Assembly (NCBI GenBank): GCA_002505405.1
Contig: DAVD01000037.1
Location: forward strand, 185,939-249,938
Direction: 5' to 3'
From: Candidatus Poseidonia alphae
GTDB taxonomy: Archaea > Thermoplasmatota > Poseidoniia > Poseidoniales > Poseidoniaceae
Length of the DNA stretch: 64,000 nt
Positions 34,280-43,078 of this stretch are shown piece after piece. Within the stretch, counting starts at the first letter, position 1. The number at the start of each line of letters is the position of its first letter. Position numbers and translations under genes: made by a program. The notes beneath the pieces were generated by a model. That model searched no databases, was not told where the DNA came from, and was given only the letters and a program-made list of their open reading frames with translations.

Positions 34280-35011
34280 ATGTTGTTTGGATTTCTAGAA
34301 TCGTTTAACGATGCCCCCCTTCTCTTGTACCTCGGTGTGTTTTCCATTGCCTGTATCGGTGGAGGTGTTCCACCCATGCTCGAACGCCGTAGGCGCAGAG
34401 CGATCGAAAATGAATTACCTGGCTTCCTTGAAGCCCTTTCTGATTCAGTGGGTGCTGGTCGTGGCCTCCAAGAAGCAATGATGGAGCAATCAAACAGCAA
34501 TGAAGGCCCTCTGGCTGGTTTGCTTTCGGAGACGCTGAAAGAAAGCCATGCATCCTCTTTTGAAGCAAGTCTTTCCTCCTTTGCGGCAAAAACGAGGTCC
34601 AGCCAAGTCCAACGGGTCATGGTTTTGATCGAAACTGCAATTCAACAGGACTCTTCTTTGCGTGATATTCTCACGGATTTGAGCCGTGATTATGAACGCT
34701 TGAACGATTTGATGAACAACAGAGAAAATGAACTGCAGGGCAGAGGCATTCTCATCATTCTGTTTGTAAGCGTTGGCTTACCTGTGCTCATCGCCTTCAT
34801 CGTGGGATTGTTTGCTCCGGCAAGTAAGGGATTCCAAATCTCTGGTTTCAACCAGACTTTCAGCTACTTTTTCGCTGCAGCATCGGCGATTGGCGTAGGT
34901 GTTTCGGGACGTATGATGGGTCGCCTCAAAGATACACTTTGGTGGCTTCCTCTTTGGATGACCATTTCCATGGGCCTCTACTTAGGGGCAGTAAAAGCAG
35001 TCGGAGGTTGA
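34280..35011 (+). CDS. TadC-like type II/IV secretion membrane protein (second)
   Basis: This 243-residue protein is a T2SSF-domain platform protein. An N-terminal membrane helix, an arginine-rich loop (LERRRRRAIENELPGFLEALSDSVGAGRGL) typical of T2SSF, and later helices (LIILFVSVGLPVLIAFIVGLF, FFAAASAIGVGVSGRM, LPLWMTISMGLYLGAV) are visible. ATG 34280 is preferred because GAGGTGA lies six bases upstream; a GTG inside the site (34271) is in frame. It follows the first TadC-like gene and precedes the ATPase by three bases. Confidence 0.75.
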   Translation: MLFGFLESFNDAPLLLYLGVFSIACIGGGVPPMLERRRRRAIENELPGFLEALSDSVGAGRGLQEAMMEQSNSNEGPLAGLLSETLKESHASSFEASLSSFAAKTRSSQVQRVMVLIETAIQQDSSLRDILTDLSRDYERLNDLMNNRENELQGRGILIILFVSVGLPVLIAFIVGLFAPASKGFQISGFNQTFSYFFAAASAIGVGVSGRMMGRLKDTLWWLPLWMTISMGLYLGAVKAVGG

Positions 35012-35014
35012 AGC

Positions 35015-36256
35015 ATGTCAGAACAAATTTTGGAACAATACGGACGAGTCACCATTTACACTGAACCCAATCACCCTTCTCCGATTTACCATGTTGATGG
35101 AGACATTCAGGCCAATCCCTATGGTGACCTAGCAGCCTTGTTTGAAGACGATTCGCTTGAAGAAGTAATGTACAACGGTGGGACACAATGCGTCAAAGTT
35201 GCACACCGTGAACATGGAATGTGTCGGACAAACATTTGGATCGACGATGATTCGGGAATTCAAATTTCAAAGAACATCGCATCTTACACGAACGTCCCAC
35301 TTGGTGACGGCCCTGGCCTCGTCCCTATCTTTGATGGTCGCCTACCCGATGGGTCCCGTGTCAACGGTACCATCCCTCCAGTCTCACCCGACGGTCCGAC
35401 ATTGACCATTCGTAAATTCAAAGAAGACCCGTTGACGATGATTGATTTAGTCAACTTTGGAACGGTTAATTCACGCCTAGCTGCAATGATGTGGGTTTGG
35501 ATCGAAGGATTGGACAGCCGACCAGCGAACTTCGTTATCGCAGGCGGTACTGGCTCAGGTAAGACCACGACGCTCAACTGCCTTGGAATGTACATTCCTT
35601 GGTCACGCCGCCTTTTGACGGTTGAAGATACGGCTGAATTGCAAGTGTACCACGACCACTGGTTGCGCATGGAGACTCGAAGGGAGCGCCCTGACGGTAC
35701 CCAAGAAGTGGATATGAACGACTGCCTCAAATCCAGTCTTCGTATGCGCCCTGACCGGATTATCGTTGGAGAAGTACGTGGGCCCGAATGTGCAACCTTG
35801 CTGACGGCAATGAATACAGGTCACGACGGTTCCTTCGGTTCTCTGCACGCCAACACAGCTCAAGAAACGGTGACTCGTATGATCAACCCGCCGATGAATG
35901 TTCCACCGATCATGCTCAGCGGTCTTGACCTCATCATCATCCAAGCACGTCTGCACGTCAATGGACGAACGGCGAGAAAAATCACTGAAGTAGCAGAAGT
36001 AGCCGGTATGGAAGGAGACAAACCCCGCTTGAACGCTATCTGGAAGTACAATGCAGCAACGGACCAAATTGAAGAAACAGGAATCCCTTCGAAATTAAGG
36101 GAGACCATTTGTAACGCAGCAGGTGTGACGCCTGATGTCTTTGAAAGGCACGTTAGTCAACGTCAAGCCATTATTGAAGACCTCGTCGAGCGCGGTATTT
36201 CAGATATTCAAACCGTGACGTCCGTGGTTCAGAACTTCTATGCTTCGCAGCACTGA
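35015..36256 (+). CDS. CpaF/TadA-type secretion ATPase
   Basis: This ATPase powers assembly of a type IV-like pilus. Walker A is GGTGSGKT at residues 177-184, the Asp box is near LLTVEDTAELQ, Walker B is in RPDRIIVGEVRGPEC, and the His box is SLHANTAQETVTR. The N-terminal half (DGRLPDGSRVNGTIPPVSPDGPTLTIRKF) has the CpaF/VirB11 pattern. The 413 residues match. Together with the two TadC-like genes it forms a minimal Tad-like motor; the pilin at 41505 may be a substrate, but lies 5 kb away. Confidence 0.85.
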   Translation: MSEQILEQYGRVTIYTEPNHPSPIYHVDGDIQANPYGDLAALFEDDSLEEVMYNGGTQCVKVAHREHGMCRTNIWIDDDSGIQISKNIASYTNVPLGDGPGLVPIFDGRLPDGSRVNGTIPPVSPDGPTLTIRKFKEDPLTMIDLVNFGTVNSRLAAMMWVWIEGLDSRPANFVIAGGTGSGKTTTLNCLGMYIPWSRRLLTVEDTAELQVYHDHWLRMETRRERPDGTQEVDMNDCLKSSLRMRPDRIIVGEVRGPECATLLTAMNTGHDGSFGSLHANTAQETVTRMINPPMNVPPIMLSGLDLIIIQARLHVNGRTARKITEVAEVAGMEGDKPRLNAIWKYNAATDQIEETGIPSKLRETICNAAGVTPDVFERHVSQRQAIIEDLVERGISDIQTVTSVVQNFYASQH

Positions 36257-36258
36257 GT

Positions 36259-38004
36259 TCATCCACGAAGGCGCTCAAGAAGTTCGTCGACTCGGTCAAT
36301 TTTTCCACGAACACGGGTGATGCTTTCTGAAGCATCAATAACCGATTCAGCCACTTCTTCATCCTCATCCACATTGCGGTCGTCAGTAGTCTTGAAACTT
36401 TGAGCGAGTGCTTTAAGTTCTGTTACGATGGCATCAACTTCTGTTTCACTGACCAATACGCCTGGTGCGATTCGAGGGATATCCGATGGTGAGAGGTAGC
36501 CTAGTTCTGCTCCAATGATGCCAGCACATGCAAGAATCCTCGGGCGAAGGTCAACCGTATTCACTTCGTATCCCTTTGATTCTAAAAACCGAATGACGAG
36601 GGCTTGTTGAGGCTCTTCAAATCCATCTTCACTGGATTCAAGCACCGTTTGGACGAGTTCTTCAAACGAGATGATGTTTCGTTCAAGCCGTGCAATGGTT
36701 GAGCGTTCACTGTCCAAGAGGTGGACGGCGCCATGGTGGAGGATTCGCATCATTCGCTGACGACGCATCACTACAGGATCGTGAAGCGCTTGTGTTTCAG
36801 CGATCTCAATGTGGAGGTCAAACAGTGCATGCAAACGTCCCGATACGCTCGGGATGCGAAGGTCAAGGCCCATGGTTCTGGCTTCACTTTCAAATGCCAT
36901 TCGTGCTTTGACTGCGTCACCTTGGTGCATGGCCAGCATGTTCTCGAGGTGGTCGCGCAGGGTGCTACGTGATTGTTCGAATCGGCGTAGAGCTTCTCGT
37001 TCACTCCACGATTGAGGCATTGCGTTGATTGCATTTGATTCCTGTTGCATCTGGTAATCGAGTTCCATGATTGTATTTGCTATAGATTGGTGTATGGGGG
37101 CTAGGTCTGTTGCAAATCCATGGTCCAAAAGTGCGTCGATAAATGCACTCAAGTCCTCTTGGTTGGTGGTTGAACTGACCATGAGGAAGTCACGGGCAAG
37201 TGCATGGATTTCAGCCATACGGCCTTGAAGTTCAATCAGTGCAGTTTCCACCTCAAGGCTGTGGGTTTCACTTTGATGCGTATCTTGTATCATTGGTGGA
37301 GTTGATGGTTCAACAGCAGTTTCCACCGTTCTCAGTGCCTCATCAATGGTTGCCGAGACGGTAGATTGTGAACTTGTGTGCCCCATCGTTGAAAGTTCTT
37401 CACGCAAAGCGGTTTCTTCCTCAAAAGACCAGCCTGCCCCATGGTCTTCAACAAATTGCTCTACAGTTTCCGAAACATCAACAGGTTTTGAGTTGTCCAC
37501 GTCGGGCTCTTCAAACGGTATTTCTGGAATGTTGATTTTGTCTCTTGGCCTTCGTAGACTTTTCTTGACTTTGCCCCATGCATTCTCTTGGGAGGCCAAT
37601 ACGCCTGCAACACGTACGAGTAAGGATTGCTTGTTCCCAGAGAGCTTCAGGTTGAGTTCTTTGCACAGTGCATGCAGTTCATCACGGCCCATCGAGTCAA
37701 GATTGTCGGTCGTGAGTTGCTTTGGGTCGTGATAGAGGTGGAGGTACATCCGCTGCCGTCGTGCTTTAATCGAGCCGGATTTCTTGATGCCAAATACGCC
37801 CAAGAGTTCTCCGAGTTCTGAGTTTGGAATTTCTTTGATCCCGTCTTTTGAGAGGTCCCAGTCGCCGAGAACTACGTTTTGAATTAACCGTGAACGCAAG
37901 GCTTCAACTGAGCCTGCTTTTGACAAATTGTGCTCGTGTGCAAGCGCCTTCAAATCGTCCAAACGGGCTTGGTAAAGTCCGCCGAGAAGTTCTGACTTGT
38001 CCAT
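36259..38004 (-). CDS. Protein with three SAP-like motifs and a long helical region
   Basis: This 581-residue protein begins with three SAP-like helix pairs: ARLDDLKALAHEHNLSKAG (about 14-32), ELGELLGVFGIKKSGSI and MGRDELHALCKELNLKLSGN (about 105-125). SAP motifs are short DNA- or RNA-binding helices. A long acidic, mostly helical region follows with no recognised domain. The start at 38004 has GGTGAG upstream; a longer frame to 38100 lacks one. It lies downstream of the HMBS-like gene on the same strand and meets the pilus ATPase tail-to-tail. Nucleic-acid binding is an inference. Confidence 0.65.
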   Translation of the reverse strand: MDKSELLGGLYQARLDDLKALAHEHNLSKAGSVEALRSRLIQNVVLGDWDLSKDGIKEIPNSELGELLGVFGIKKSGSIKARRQRMYLHLYHDPKQLTTDNLDSMGRDELHALCKELNLKLSGNKQSLLVRVAGVLASQENAWGKVKKSLRRPRDKINIPEIPFEEPDVDNSKPVDVSETVEQFVEDHGAGWSFEEETALREELSTMGHTSSQSTVSATIDEALRTVETAVEPSTPPMIQDTHQSETHSLEVETALIELQGRMAEIHALARDFLMVSSTTNQEDLSAFIDALLDHGFATDLAPIHQSIANTIMELDYQMQQESNAINAMPQSWSEREALRRFEQSRSTLRDHLENMLAMHQGDAVKARMAFESEARTMGLDLRIPSVSGRLHALFDLHIEIAETQALHDPVVMRRQRMMRILHHGAVHLLDSERSTIARLERNIISFEELVQTVLESSEDGFEEPQQALVIRFLESKGYEVNTVDLRPRILACAGIIGAELGYLSPSDIPRIAPGVLVSETEVDAIVTELKALAQSFKTTDDRNVDEDEEVAESVIDASESITRVRGKIDRVDELLERLRG

Positions 38005-38113
38005 TGCGCTCTCACCTACATCGGCTTTTGCCGCATTGAAAGCATATATGTCTTCTCTGTAAAGCGCAGGCATGCAAGGTGATTCTGAAGGCAAATCCAA
38101 ATGGCCGTAAGCC

Positions 38114-39214
38114 TCAAGATTCGTCGTAATCCATCAGCCTAAGGCTTGGTTCAGAAAACTCAGGAGGCATCCCTGGTATCAAACGTTTCAACTCTCCATG
38201 ATCGGTACTCATCATGGTAAGGAGGTTCAAAAATTCACGCAAGAGGTTGACCATCCCGATGTGGCTGTTTTCGGGAAGAACCACTCGCTCACAAGCGGCA
38301 GTTATGCTTCCTGAAGGATTGAGGGTTTCAATCATCAATTCTACGCGAGGCCCGCCTTTCATTGCCTTCCCCTCGGGGGTCAACATCGATTCTTGAGTGG
38401 ATTCATCACCAATCCGGGTTGCTTCTCTCAAGATGGTGGAGATTTTTCGTTGTTCAACATGCACGCCAACTCGCTCATGGAGGACGGGGTCAAGACTCTC
38501 CATGATTGCATTTTCAAGGCGATATGCGAGGAAAGCACTGGGGTCAAGCATGGCCGATATGTTGGCTCCAGAAAATCCCTGCCGTGCTACGAGGAGGGTG
38601 AAACCATGGAGCGGAGGGGGTATGAATCGCTCTCGGTTTTGATCGCTATCGTTTCTCTGCAGGCCGAGTGTATGCCGTCGGGACTTGAACCGATAGCCTG
38701 AATGAATGCTACGTGGAACAATAAAACCCTGGATTTTATCTTCAGTTCTGAGTTGTTCGAACCAAGGCCACTTATCATCCTCGTCGAGCTGAGCATATTC
38801 TTCGGCCATTCCCAAATGTTCCGCCATGTCGTTGGAGGTGAATATAGTCAAATCATACCGAAGCCTTAGCATTTGACGATGAAGGAGTTCAGAGTCGCAT
38901 ACCAATATTGAACGGCTTGGTAGGTACTCTGGTTTGTCGTCAGACACCAATACCCATGTCGGCTCCTTCCGAGAAAGAAGACCTACAATGGTAAGTCCTT
39001 CAGTGTCATGCTTTTCCCAATCGAAAGCGCTCATTCCTAGAATGTCGCCGGTTCCATCTTTCAGGCAATCGATGGCGACTTCCATATGCGGAAGTTGTTT
39101 CATGATGAGGTCCTGCTTCTTTCCGTGGGTTTCAACGGCTCGTTCGACATGTTGCCGCACGCCATCATACTTTGATGGGGTGGTGAGGACAACGAGACGC
39201 TCACTTTTTTCCAT
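38114..39214 (-). CDS. Hydroxymethylbilane synthase-like protein, degenerate
   Basis: The 366-residue protein follows the order of hydroxymethylbilane synthase (HemC). GDILGMSAFDWEKHDTEGL (56-74) aligns with the DIAVHSxKDxP region. LLSRKEPTWVLVSDD aligns with the REDPRDALV strand, and SRSILVCDSELLHRQMLRL (100-118) aligns with GTSSLRRxAQL. Key residues are changed: the S-S-x-R-R anion site is lost, and no cysteine is seen where the dipyrromethane cofactor attaches. It is therefore unlikely to be a working HemC. GAGGT lies before the ATG. The alignment was made by eye and is only moderately secure. Confidence 0.45.
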   Translation of the reverse strand: MEKSERLVVLTTPSKYDGVRQHVERAVETHGKKQDLIMKQLPHMEVAIDCLKDGTGDILGMSAFDWEKHDTEGLTIVGLLSRKEPTWVLVSDDKPEYLPSRSILVCDSELLHRQMLRLRYDLTIFTSNDMAEHLGMAEEYAQLDEDDKWPWFEQLRTEDKIQGFIVPRSIHSGYRFKSRRHTLGLQRNDSDQNRERFIPPPLHGFTLLVARQGFSGANISAMLDPSAFLAYRLENAIMESLDPVLHERVGVHVEQRKISTILREATRIGDESTQESMLTPEGKAMKGGPRVELMIETLNPSGSITAACERVVLPENSHIGMVNLLREFLNLLTMMSTDHGELKRLIPGMPPEFSEPSLRLMDYDES

Positions 39215-39228
39215 TCAATTACCTCGGT

Positions 39229-39242
39229 GAGGACAGGTCCTC
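39229..39242. promoter_or_regulatory. Perfect inverted repeat in divergent promoter region
   Basis: GAGGAC-AG-GTCCTC is a perfect 6-2-6 repeat in the 81-base gap between the HMBS-like gene (minus) and the GGPP synthase gene (plus). It lies just upstream of the minus-strand ribosome site. It could be an operator or a leader hairpin; nothing more can be said from sequence. Confidence 0.3.
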
Positions 39243-39295
39243 GCAGGTCATGGGCGGGGACGATTGGTTAAGAAGCCCACCGGTGTGGAACAAAT

Positions 39296-40279
39296 GTGCG
39301 AACTGATGTAGCGGGTCTGGCGGATTCGCTTGAAGACATGCGGCGGGAGGTCGATGCAGGATTGTCGAATTTGATTCAAAGCGAGATCAAAACAGGTGCG
39401 GGAGAAGTCGCCCAAGAAGCAGGGCAGGTTTTGCTAGCGGGGGGAAAGCGTCTTCGGCCTCTGTTAATTCTCCTTGCTCATCGTCTTGCAGGTGGTGTTG
39501 ATGACAGTGAAGTCATGCCCCTAGCACTTGCCTTTGAACTGATACACACTGCGACACTCGTCCATGACGATATCAACGATGAGGCAAATGAACGAAGAGG
39601 CAAGCCAACCATTCACGCCAGAGCAGGTCAAGCCAAGGCCGTTATCGCCGGTGACTGGCTTTTTGTACAGGGATTCGGACTTGGGGGCAGGTACAATGAG
39701 TCGATTGTCACCCTCATGGCCCGATGTTGCGCAAACATCGCAGTCTCCGAATTCCATCAACTTGACCACGTGCTCAATCTTGCAACAACACCGGAGGATT
39801 ATCTCAGTATTGTCCGAGGAAAAACAGCAGGCCCTTTCGCATCAGGTTGTCAAGCAGCAGGCCTTGTGGCGGGGCTATCTAATGAAGATGCACAAGCCCT
39901 TGAGCGGTTTGGCATGCAACTTGGCATCGCTTTCCAACTTGTTGATGACCTCTTGGATTTGCGTGGCGATGAGCGCATGGGTAAACCGCGTGGAGCCGAT
40001 GTATACGAAGGGAAAATGACCCTTCCGCTGATCCACGCCCTCACGCTTTCACACGGTAGGCATCGTGAACGCCTCGCTGAAATGATCGAATCGTTCGAGG
40101 ATTCAAACTTTGAGGAGTTAATGCGACTGCTTGACCGTTCAAGCAGTTTGGAATACGCCGAAATCTTGGTCCGAACGCATCTCGAGCGTGCGCAATCCGA
40201 ACTCGACCGTTTTCCACCAAGCGAGGCGAAGGAGATGATGCTACTCATTACACAACTTGTTATGGAACGGCATGCATGA
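39296..40279 (+). CDS. Geranylgeranyl diphosphate synthase (polyprenyl synthase)
   Basis: This enzyme builds the C20 chain of archaeal lipids from IPP and allylic diphosphates. GGKRLRPLL (49-57) binds IPP. DDINDEANERRGKP from residue 91 is the first Asp-rich motif, and LVDDLLDLRGD is the second. The 327 residues are typical. The start is a GTG with GGTGTG upstream; ATG 39338 is a later alternative. The stop overlaps the next gene's ATG (ATGA); that gene is a geranylgeranyl reductase, giving a lipid operon. The exact chain length cannot be fixed by eye. Confidence 0.85.
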   Translation: MRTDVAGLADSLEDMRREVDAGLSNLIQSEIKTGAGEVAQEAGQVLLAGGKRLRPLLILLAHRLAGGVDDSEVMPLALAFELIHTATLVHDDINDEANERRGKPTIHARAGQAKAVIAGDWLFVQGFGLGGRYNESIVTLMARCCANIAVSEFHQLDHVLNLATTPEDYLSIVRGKTAGPFASGCQAAGLVAGLSNEDAQALERFGMQLGIAFQLVDDLLDLRGDERMGKPRGADVYEGKMTLPLIHALTLSHGRHRERLAEMIESFEDSNFEELMRLLDRSSSLEYAEILVRTHLERAQSELDRFPPSEAKEMMLLITQLVMERHA

Positions 40280-41433
40280 GGGATTCAATGGGCGTCAAAG
40301 ACATCGAGCATCGTCAAGTGATCATCATTGGAGCCGGTCCAGCGGGTGCTGCTTGTGCCCAACGACTTGCAGAAAAAGGCCTCGACGTTTTAATTTTAGA
40401 ACGGCGTTCAATTGTAGGCAATCCGGCACAATGCGGTGAGTGCATCCCGAACTGGGGTGAAGTCATTGGAACCTTCAAAAACTTGGACAATCATCAATGG
40501 TTGAAGGATTATTTCGATTTTCCCGAACGCCTTCGCCTTCATCGACTTGACAACATGAGAGTTTTTCTCCCATCTGGAAAATCATACAACTTCAAACTGG
40601 ATGCATTCGCAGGGCATCGTTTACAGTTCGATGGCTACCTTGCTGATAAAGCCGTAGCGGCGGGTGCAGAGGTGCGAATCTCAACTGCGCTGAAAAACAT
40701 CCAACACCAGCGAAAGGCGAACCGAGATGTTTTGGTGACCGACCAAGGGCGGTTTTCCTGCGACTTCCTTATTGACGCCTCTGGAAGTCTTGCCCATGTC
40801 GGAAGATTGCGACACGGCCAAGATAAGGCGGTTCGACCCGACGATCAAGTTCCAACAGTTTACGCCCAGGTTCGTGGTAATGTTCCTGAGACGTTTGATG
40901 TGTTCTTGGGTTCGGTCGCTCCGTCCGGTTATGCTTGGATCATCCCCAAGGGTCCGAACTTTGCTAACGTCGGGCTTGGGGTCCGGGCGGGCAAATTGAA
41001 GGGTTCACTCAAAGATCACCTTCGAACATTTTGCGATGATTTGGGGCTTGAAATCCTCTCCATCGGCGGTGGATGGATTCCCATGGGTGGGCCAGTTCGG
41101 CGAATGGTAGAAGGGACAACACTCGCAATTGGTGATGCGGCGGGTTTGGTAATGCCGAGCAATGGAGGAGGAATTTCCCAAGCCATCATTTCAGGATGCT
41201 TTGCTGCGGAAACGATTGTGAGTCATCTTCAGGATGGGATGCCTTTGGAAGATTACGAACAGCGTGTTCGCGGCTCAATGGGTAAAGCTCTGAAGAATTC
41301 ACTTCGAAGCAAGAACATGGGGTATGCCTTCATGCGTGGTGATTTTGCGACCGAGGTCATTTTACGTTGTCTCGGCCCAATTGGGGGAATTCGAAGGGCA
41401 ATGGAATGTGAGAAGCCTCTTTGGGTATTCTAA
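40276..41433 (+). CDS. Geranylgeranyl reductase family FAD enzyme
   Basis: This flavoenzyme saturates the double bonds of archaeal membrane lipids. The FAD-binding Rossmann motif is IIIGAGPAGAACAQRLAEKG (15-34). The family signature CGECIP lies near residue 53, and the second FAD motif is TTLAIGDAAGLVMPSNGGGI. The 385 residues are normal. ATG 40276 overlaps the stop of the GGPP synthase gene; ATG 40288 is a possible internal start. Pairing with that gene supports a role in lipid synthesis. Confidence 0.85.
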   Translation: MRDSMGVKDIEHRQVIIIGAGPAGAACAQRLAEKGLDVLILERRSIVGNPAQCGECIPNWGEVIGTFKNLDNHQWLKDYFDFPERLRLHRLDNMRVFLPSGKSYNFKLDAFAGHRLQFDGYLADKAVAAGAEVRISTALKNIQHQRKANRDVLVTDQGRFSCDFLIDASGSLAHVGRLRHGQDKAVRPDDQVPTVYAQVRGNVPETFDVFLGSVAPSGYAWIIPKGPNFANVGLGVRAGKLKGSLKDHLRTFCDDLGLEILSIGGGWIPMGGPVRRMVEGTTLAIGDAAGLVMPSNGGGISQAIISGCFAAETIVSHLQDGMPLEDYEQRVRGSMGKALKNSLRSKNMGYAFMRGDFATEVILRCLGPIGGIRRAMECEKPLWVF

Positions 41434-41504
41434 GTTCCCAGAAACCCTGTTTGCCGCCTTCTTGCAATCGGTTGGTTCAAGTGATTTGGACTCCTCGTCT
41501 GTGT

Positions 41505-41996
41505 ATGCGAGCAAGCATTCAGCGTGATGACGAGGCCGTGAGCCCCGTGATTGCAACGGTTCTTCTGCTCGCCATAACCGTCATGCTGTCCAGCATGGTA
41601 TTCGTCTTGATGCAGGGGGCTCTTACCACTGTGGAAAAGAGCGCACCACAAGCAACAGTAAGTGTGCGTGCATTGGATAACGGGTTCCATGTCATCCGAA
41701 TTACAAGCCTTGACCAATCGGTTGACCCAGCCCGCCTCCAGTACGATCTCCTTCCTGCAAACCTAACACAAGATTCTCCGGTTCGAGGTCAAGTCAATGA
41801 TGCAGATGTTTACGGAGTTGTAGGTTCTGATGTGTCCTTCCATGACAGGGATGCAGGATACTCTGTAACTCAGGGTGATTATTTTGTTATCGACTCCCAA
41901 TCTATTGGTTCCACTGATGGAACATGGTCGTTCCGACTCATTGAAGAAGCAGCGGGCGCAGTCATCATTGATGTGCGACTTCCTGCAATGGCTTGA
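41505..41996 (+). CDS. Archaeal type IV pilin-like protein
   Basis: This 163-residue protein has the class III signal peptide and hydrophobic helix of archaeal pilins: a short charged leader (MRASIQRDDE), then AVSPVIATVLLLAITVML. The C-terminal 120 residues are a beta-rich domain exposed on the pilus or cell surface. The match is to the archaeal type IV pilin N-terminal family. A prepilin peptidase would cut before the hydrophobic helix. The CpaF/TadC motor genes are 5 kb upstream. It converges end to end with moaA. Confidence 0.75.
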   Translation: MRASIQRDDEAVSPVIATVLLLAITVMLSSMVFVLMQGALTTVEKSAPQATVSVRALDNGFHVIRITSLDQSVDPARLQYDLLPANLTQDSPVRGQVNDADVYGVVGSDVSFHDRDAGYSVTQGDYFVIDSQSIGSTDGTWSFRLIEEAAGAVIIDVRLPAMA

Positions 41997-43004
41997 TTAG
42001 CCTCCAATAAAGGACATTTCGACCTTTTTTGTTGATTCGGTATGCTCACTTCGCTCTTCTGAATATCGGTCGGTTCTTTTCTCCCATATGCTTTCTATTG
42101 CATTTGACAGTTCATCCGATGTAGCATTCATTCTCAGCATGGATTTTAGATCGTTTCCAACGGATGCGAAAAGGCAAGTGTAAAGGGAACCATTTGCGGA
42201 CAATCGTGCCCGAGTGCAGTCTCCACAAAACGGAGCCGTAACCGATTCAATGCATCCAATTTCGTATCCGTCTGGAAGCGTAAACCGCTTGGCCACCTCT
42301 CCGCGATTTGCTGGAGCAACAGGTGTGAGTTTACCGTGTTGAGATTCAATTTTCGTTCGAATGTCTTGACCGCTTACCACGTCGTCTAAATTCCATGCAT
42401 TGGTATTTCCAACATCCATAAATTCAATGAATCGCAACGGGATATCGAGTTCATGGAAACGGTTGAGAAGAGGGAGAATTTGGTCTTCATTGAGGTTCTT
42501 CTTGACGACTGTGTTCACTTTTACGCCCAAACCAACACGTTGGGCTTCGATAATTCCATCAAGAACATCGTCTGGAGACCATTGCGTGCTGTCAGCCATG
42601 GCTTGAAACACATCAGGGTCAAGGGCGTCAATGCTCACGGTCACACGGTTCAAGCCAGCCTCGTAAAGCGAACTCGCGTTTTGTTTTAGTAGGGCACCGT
42701 TTGTGGTCAGAGCAATGTCGATGGTATCGCTCAAATCACGCAGTTGGGTGATCAATCCAACGAGGTTCTTGCGCAGCAAGGGTTCTCCGCCCGTCAATCG
42801 AAGCTTTCGTAGCCCCATGGGAAGGATACTTCCTACGACATCTGCAATTTCTTCATAGGACAGCAGTTCCTTACGCGGTAAGAAGGAGTGTTCTCCGTTG
42901 AAGTGCTCACGTGGCATGCAGTAGGTGCACCTGAAGTTGCATCGGTCGGTTACCGATATGCGAAGGTCGCGAAGGGGTCGGCCCCGTTCATCCTTCAGCG
43001 ACAT
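41997..43004 (-). CDS. moaA: GTP 3',8-cyclase (molybdenum cofactor synthesis)
   Basis: This radical SAM enzyme performs the first step of molybdopterin synthesis. The SAM cluster motif is RCNFRCTYC (C22, C26, C29). A second 4Fe-4S cluster uses FCGDC and the later cysteine of SLYTCLF. The protein ends in MSFIGG; the terminal GG is needed for MoaA activity. The 335 residues are typical. GGTGGG lies before the ATG. It is divergent from aroA. A small ubiquitin-like protein with a GG end (56715-56915) could serve as MoaD. Confidence 0.95.
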   Translation of the reverse strand: MSLKDERGRPLRDLRISVTDRCNFRCTYCMPREHFNGEHSFLPRKELLSYEEIADVVGSILPMGLRKLRLTGGEPLLRKNLVGLITQLRDLSDTIDIALTTNGALLKQNASSLYEAGLNRVTVSIDALDPDVFQAMADSTQWSPDDVLDGIIEAQRVGLGVKVNTVVKKNLNEDQILPLLNRFHELDIPLRFIEFMDVGNTNAWNLDDVVSGQDIRTKIESQHGKLTPVAPANRGEVAKRFTLPDGYEIGCIESVTAPFCGDCTRARLSANGSLYTCLFASVGNDLKSMLRMNATSDELSNAIESIWEKRTDRYSEERSEHTESTKKVEMSFIGG

Positions 43005-43078
43005 AGGTTACCCACCATGCACGAGGTTCTTGAATCTGTATTGCAAGGGTTCATGGCGGGAAAGGTGAACAAGTTTTC

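Noticed and set aside
38114..39214. Functional hemC
   Set aside because: The substrate-binding S-S-x-R-R and the cofactor cysteine are absent, and no other haem gene is nearby.
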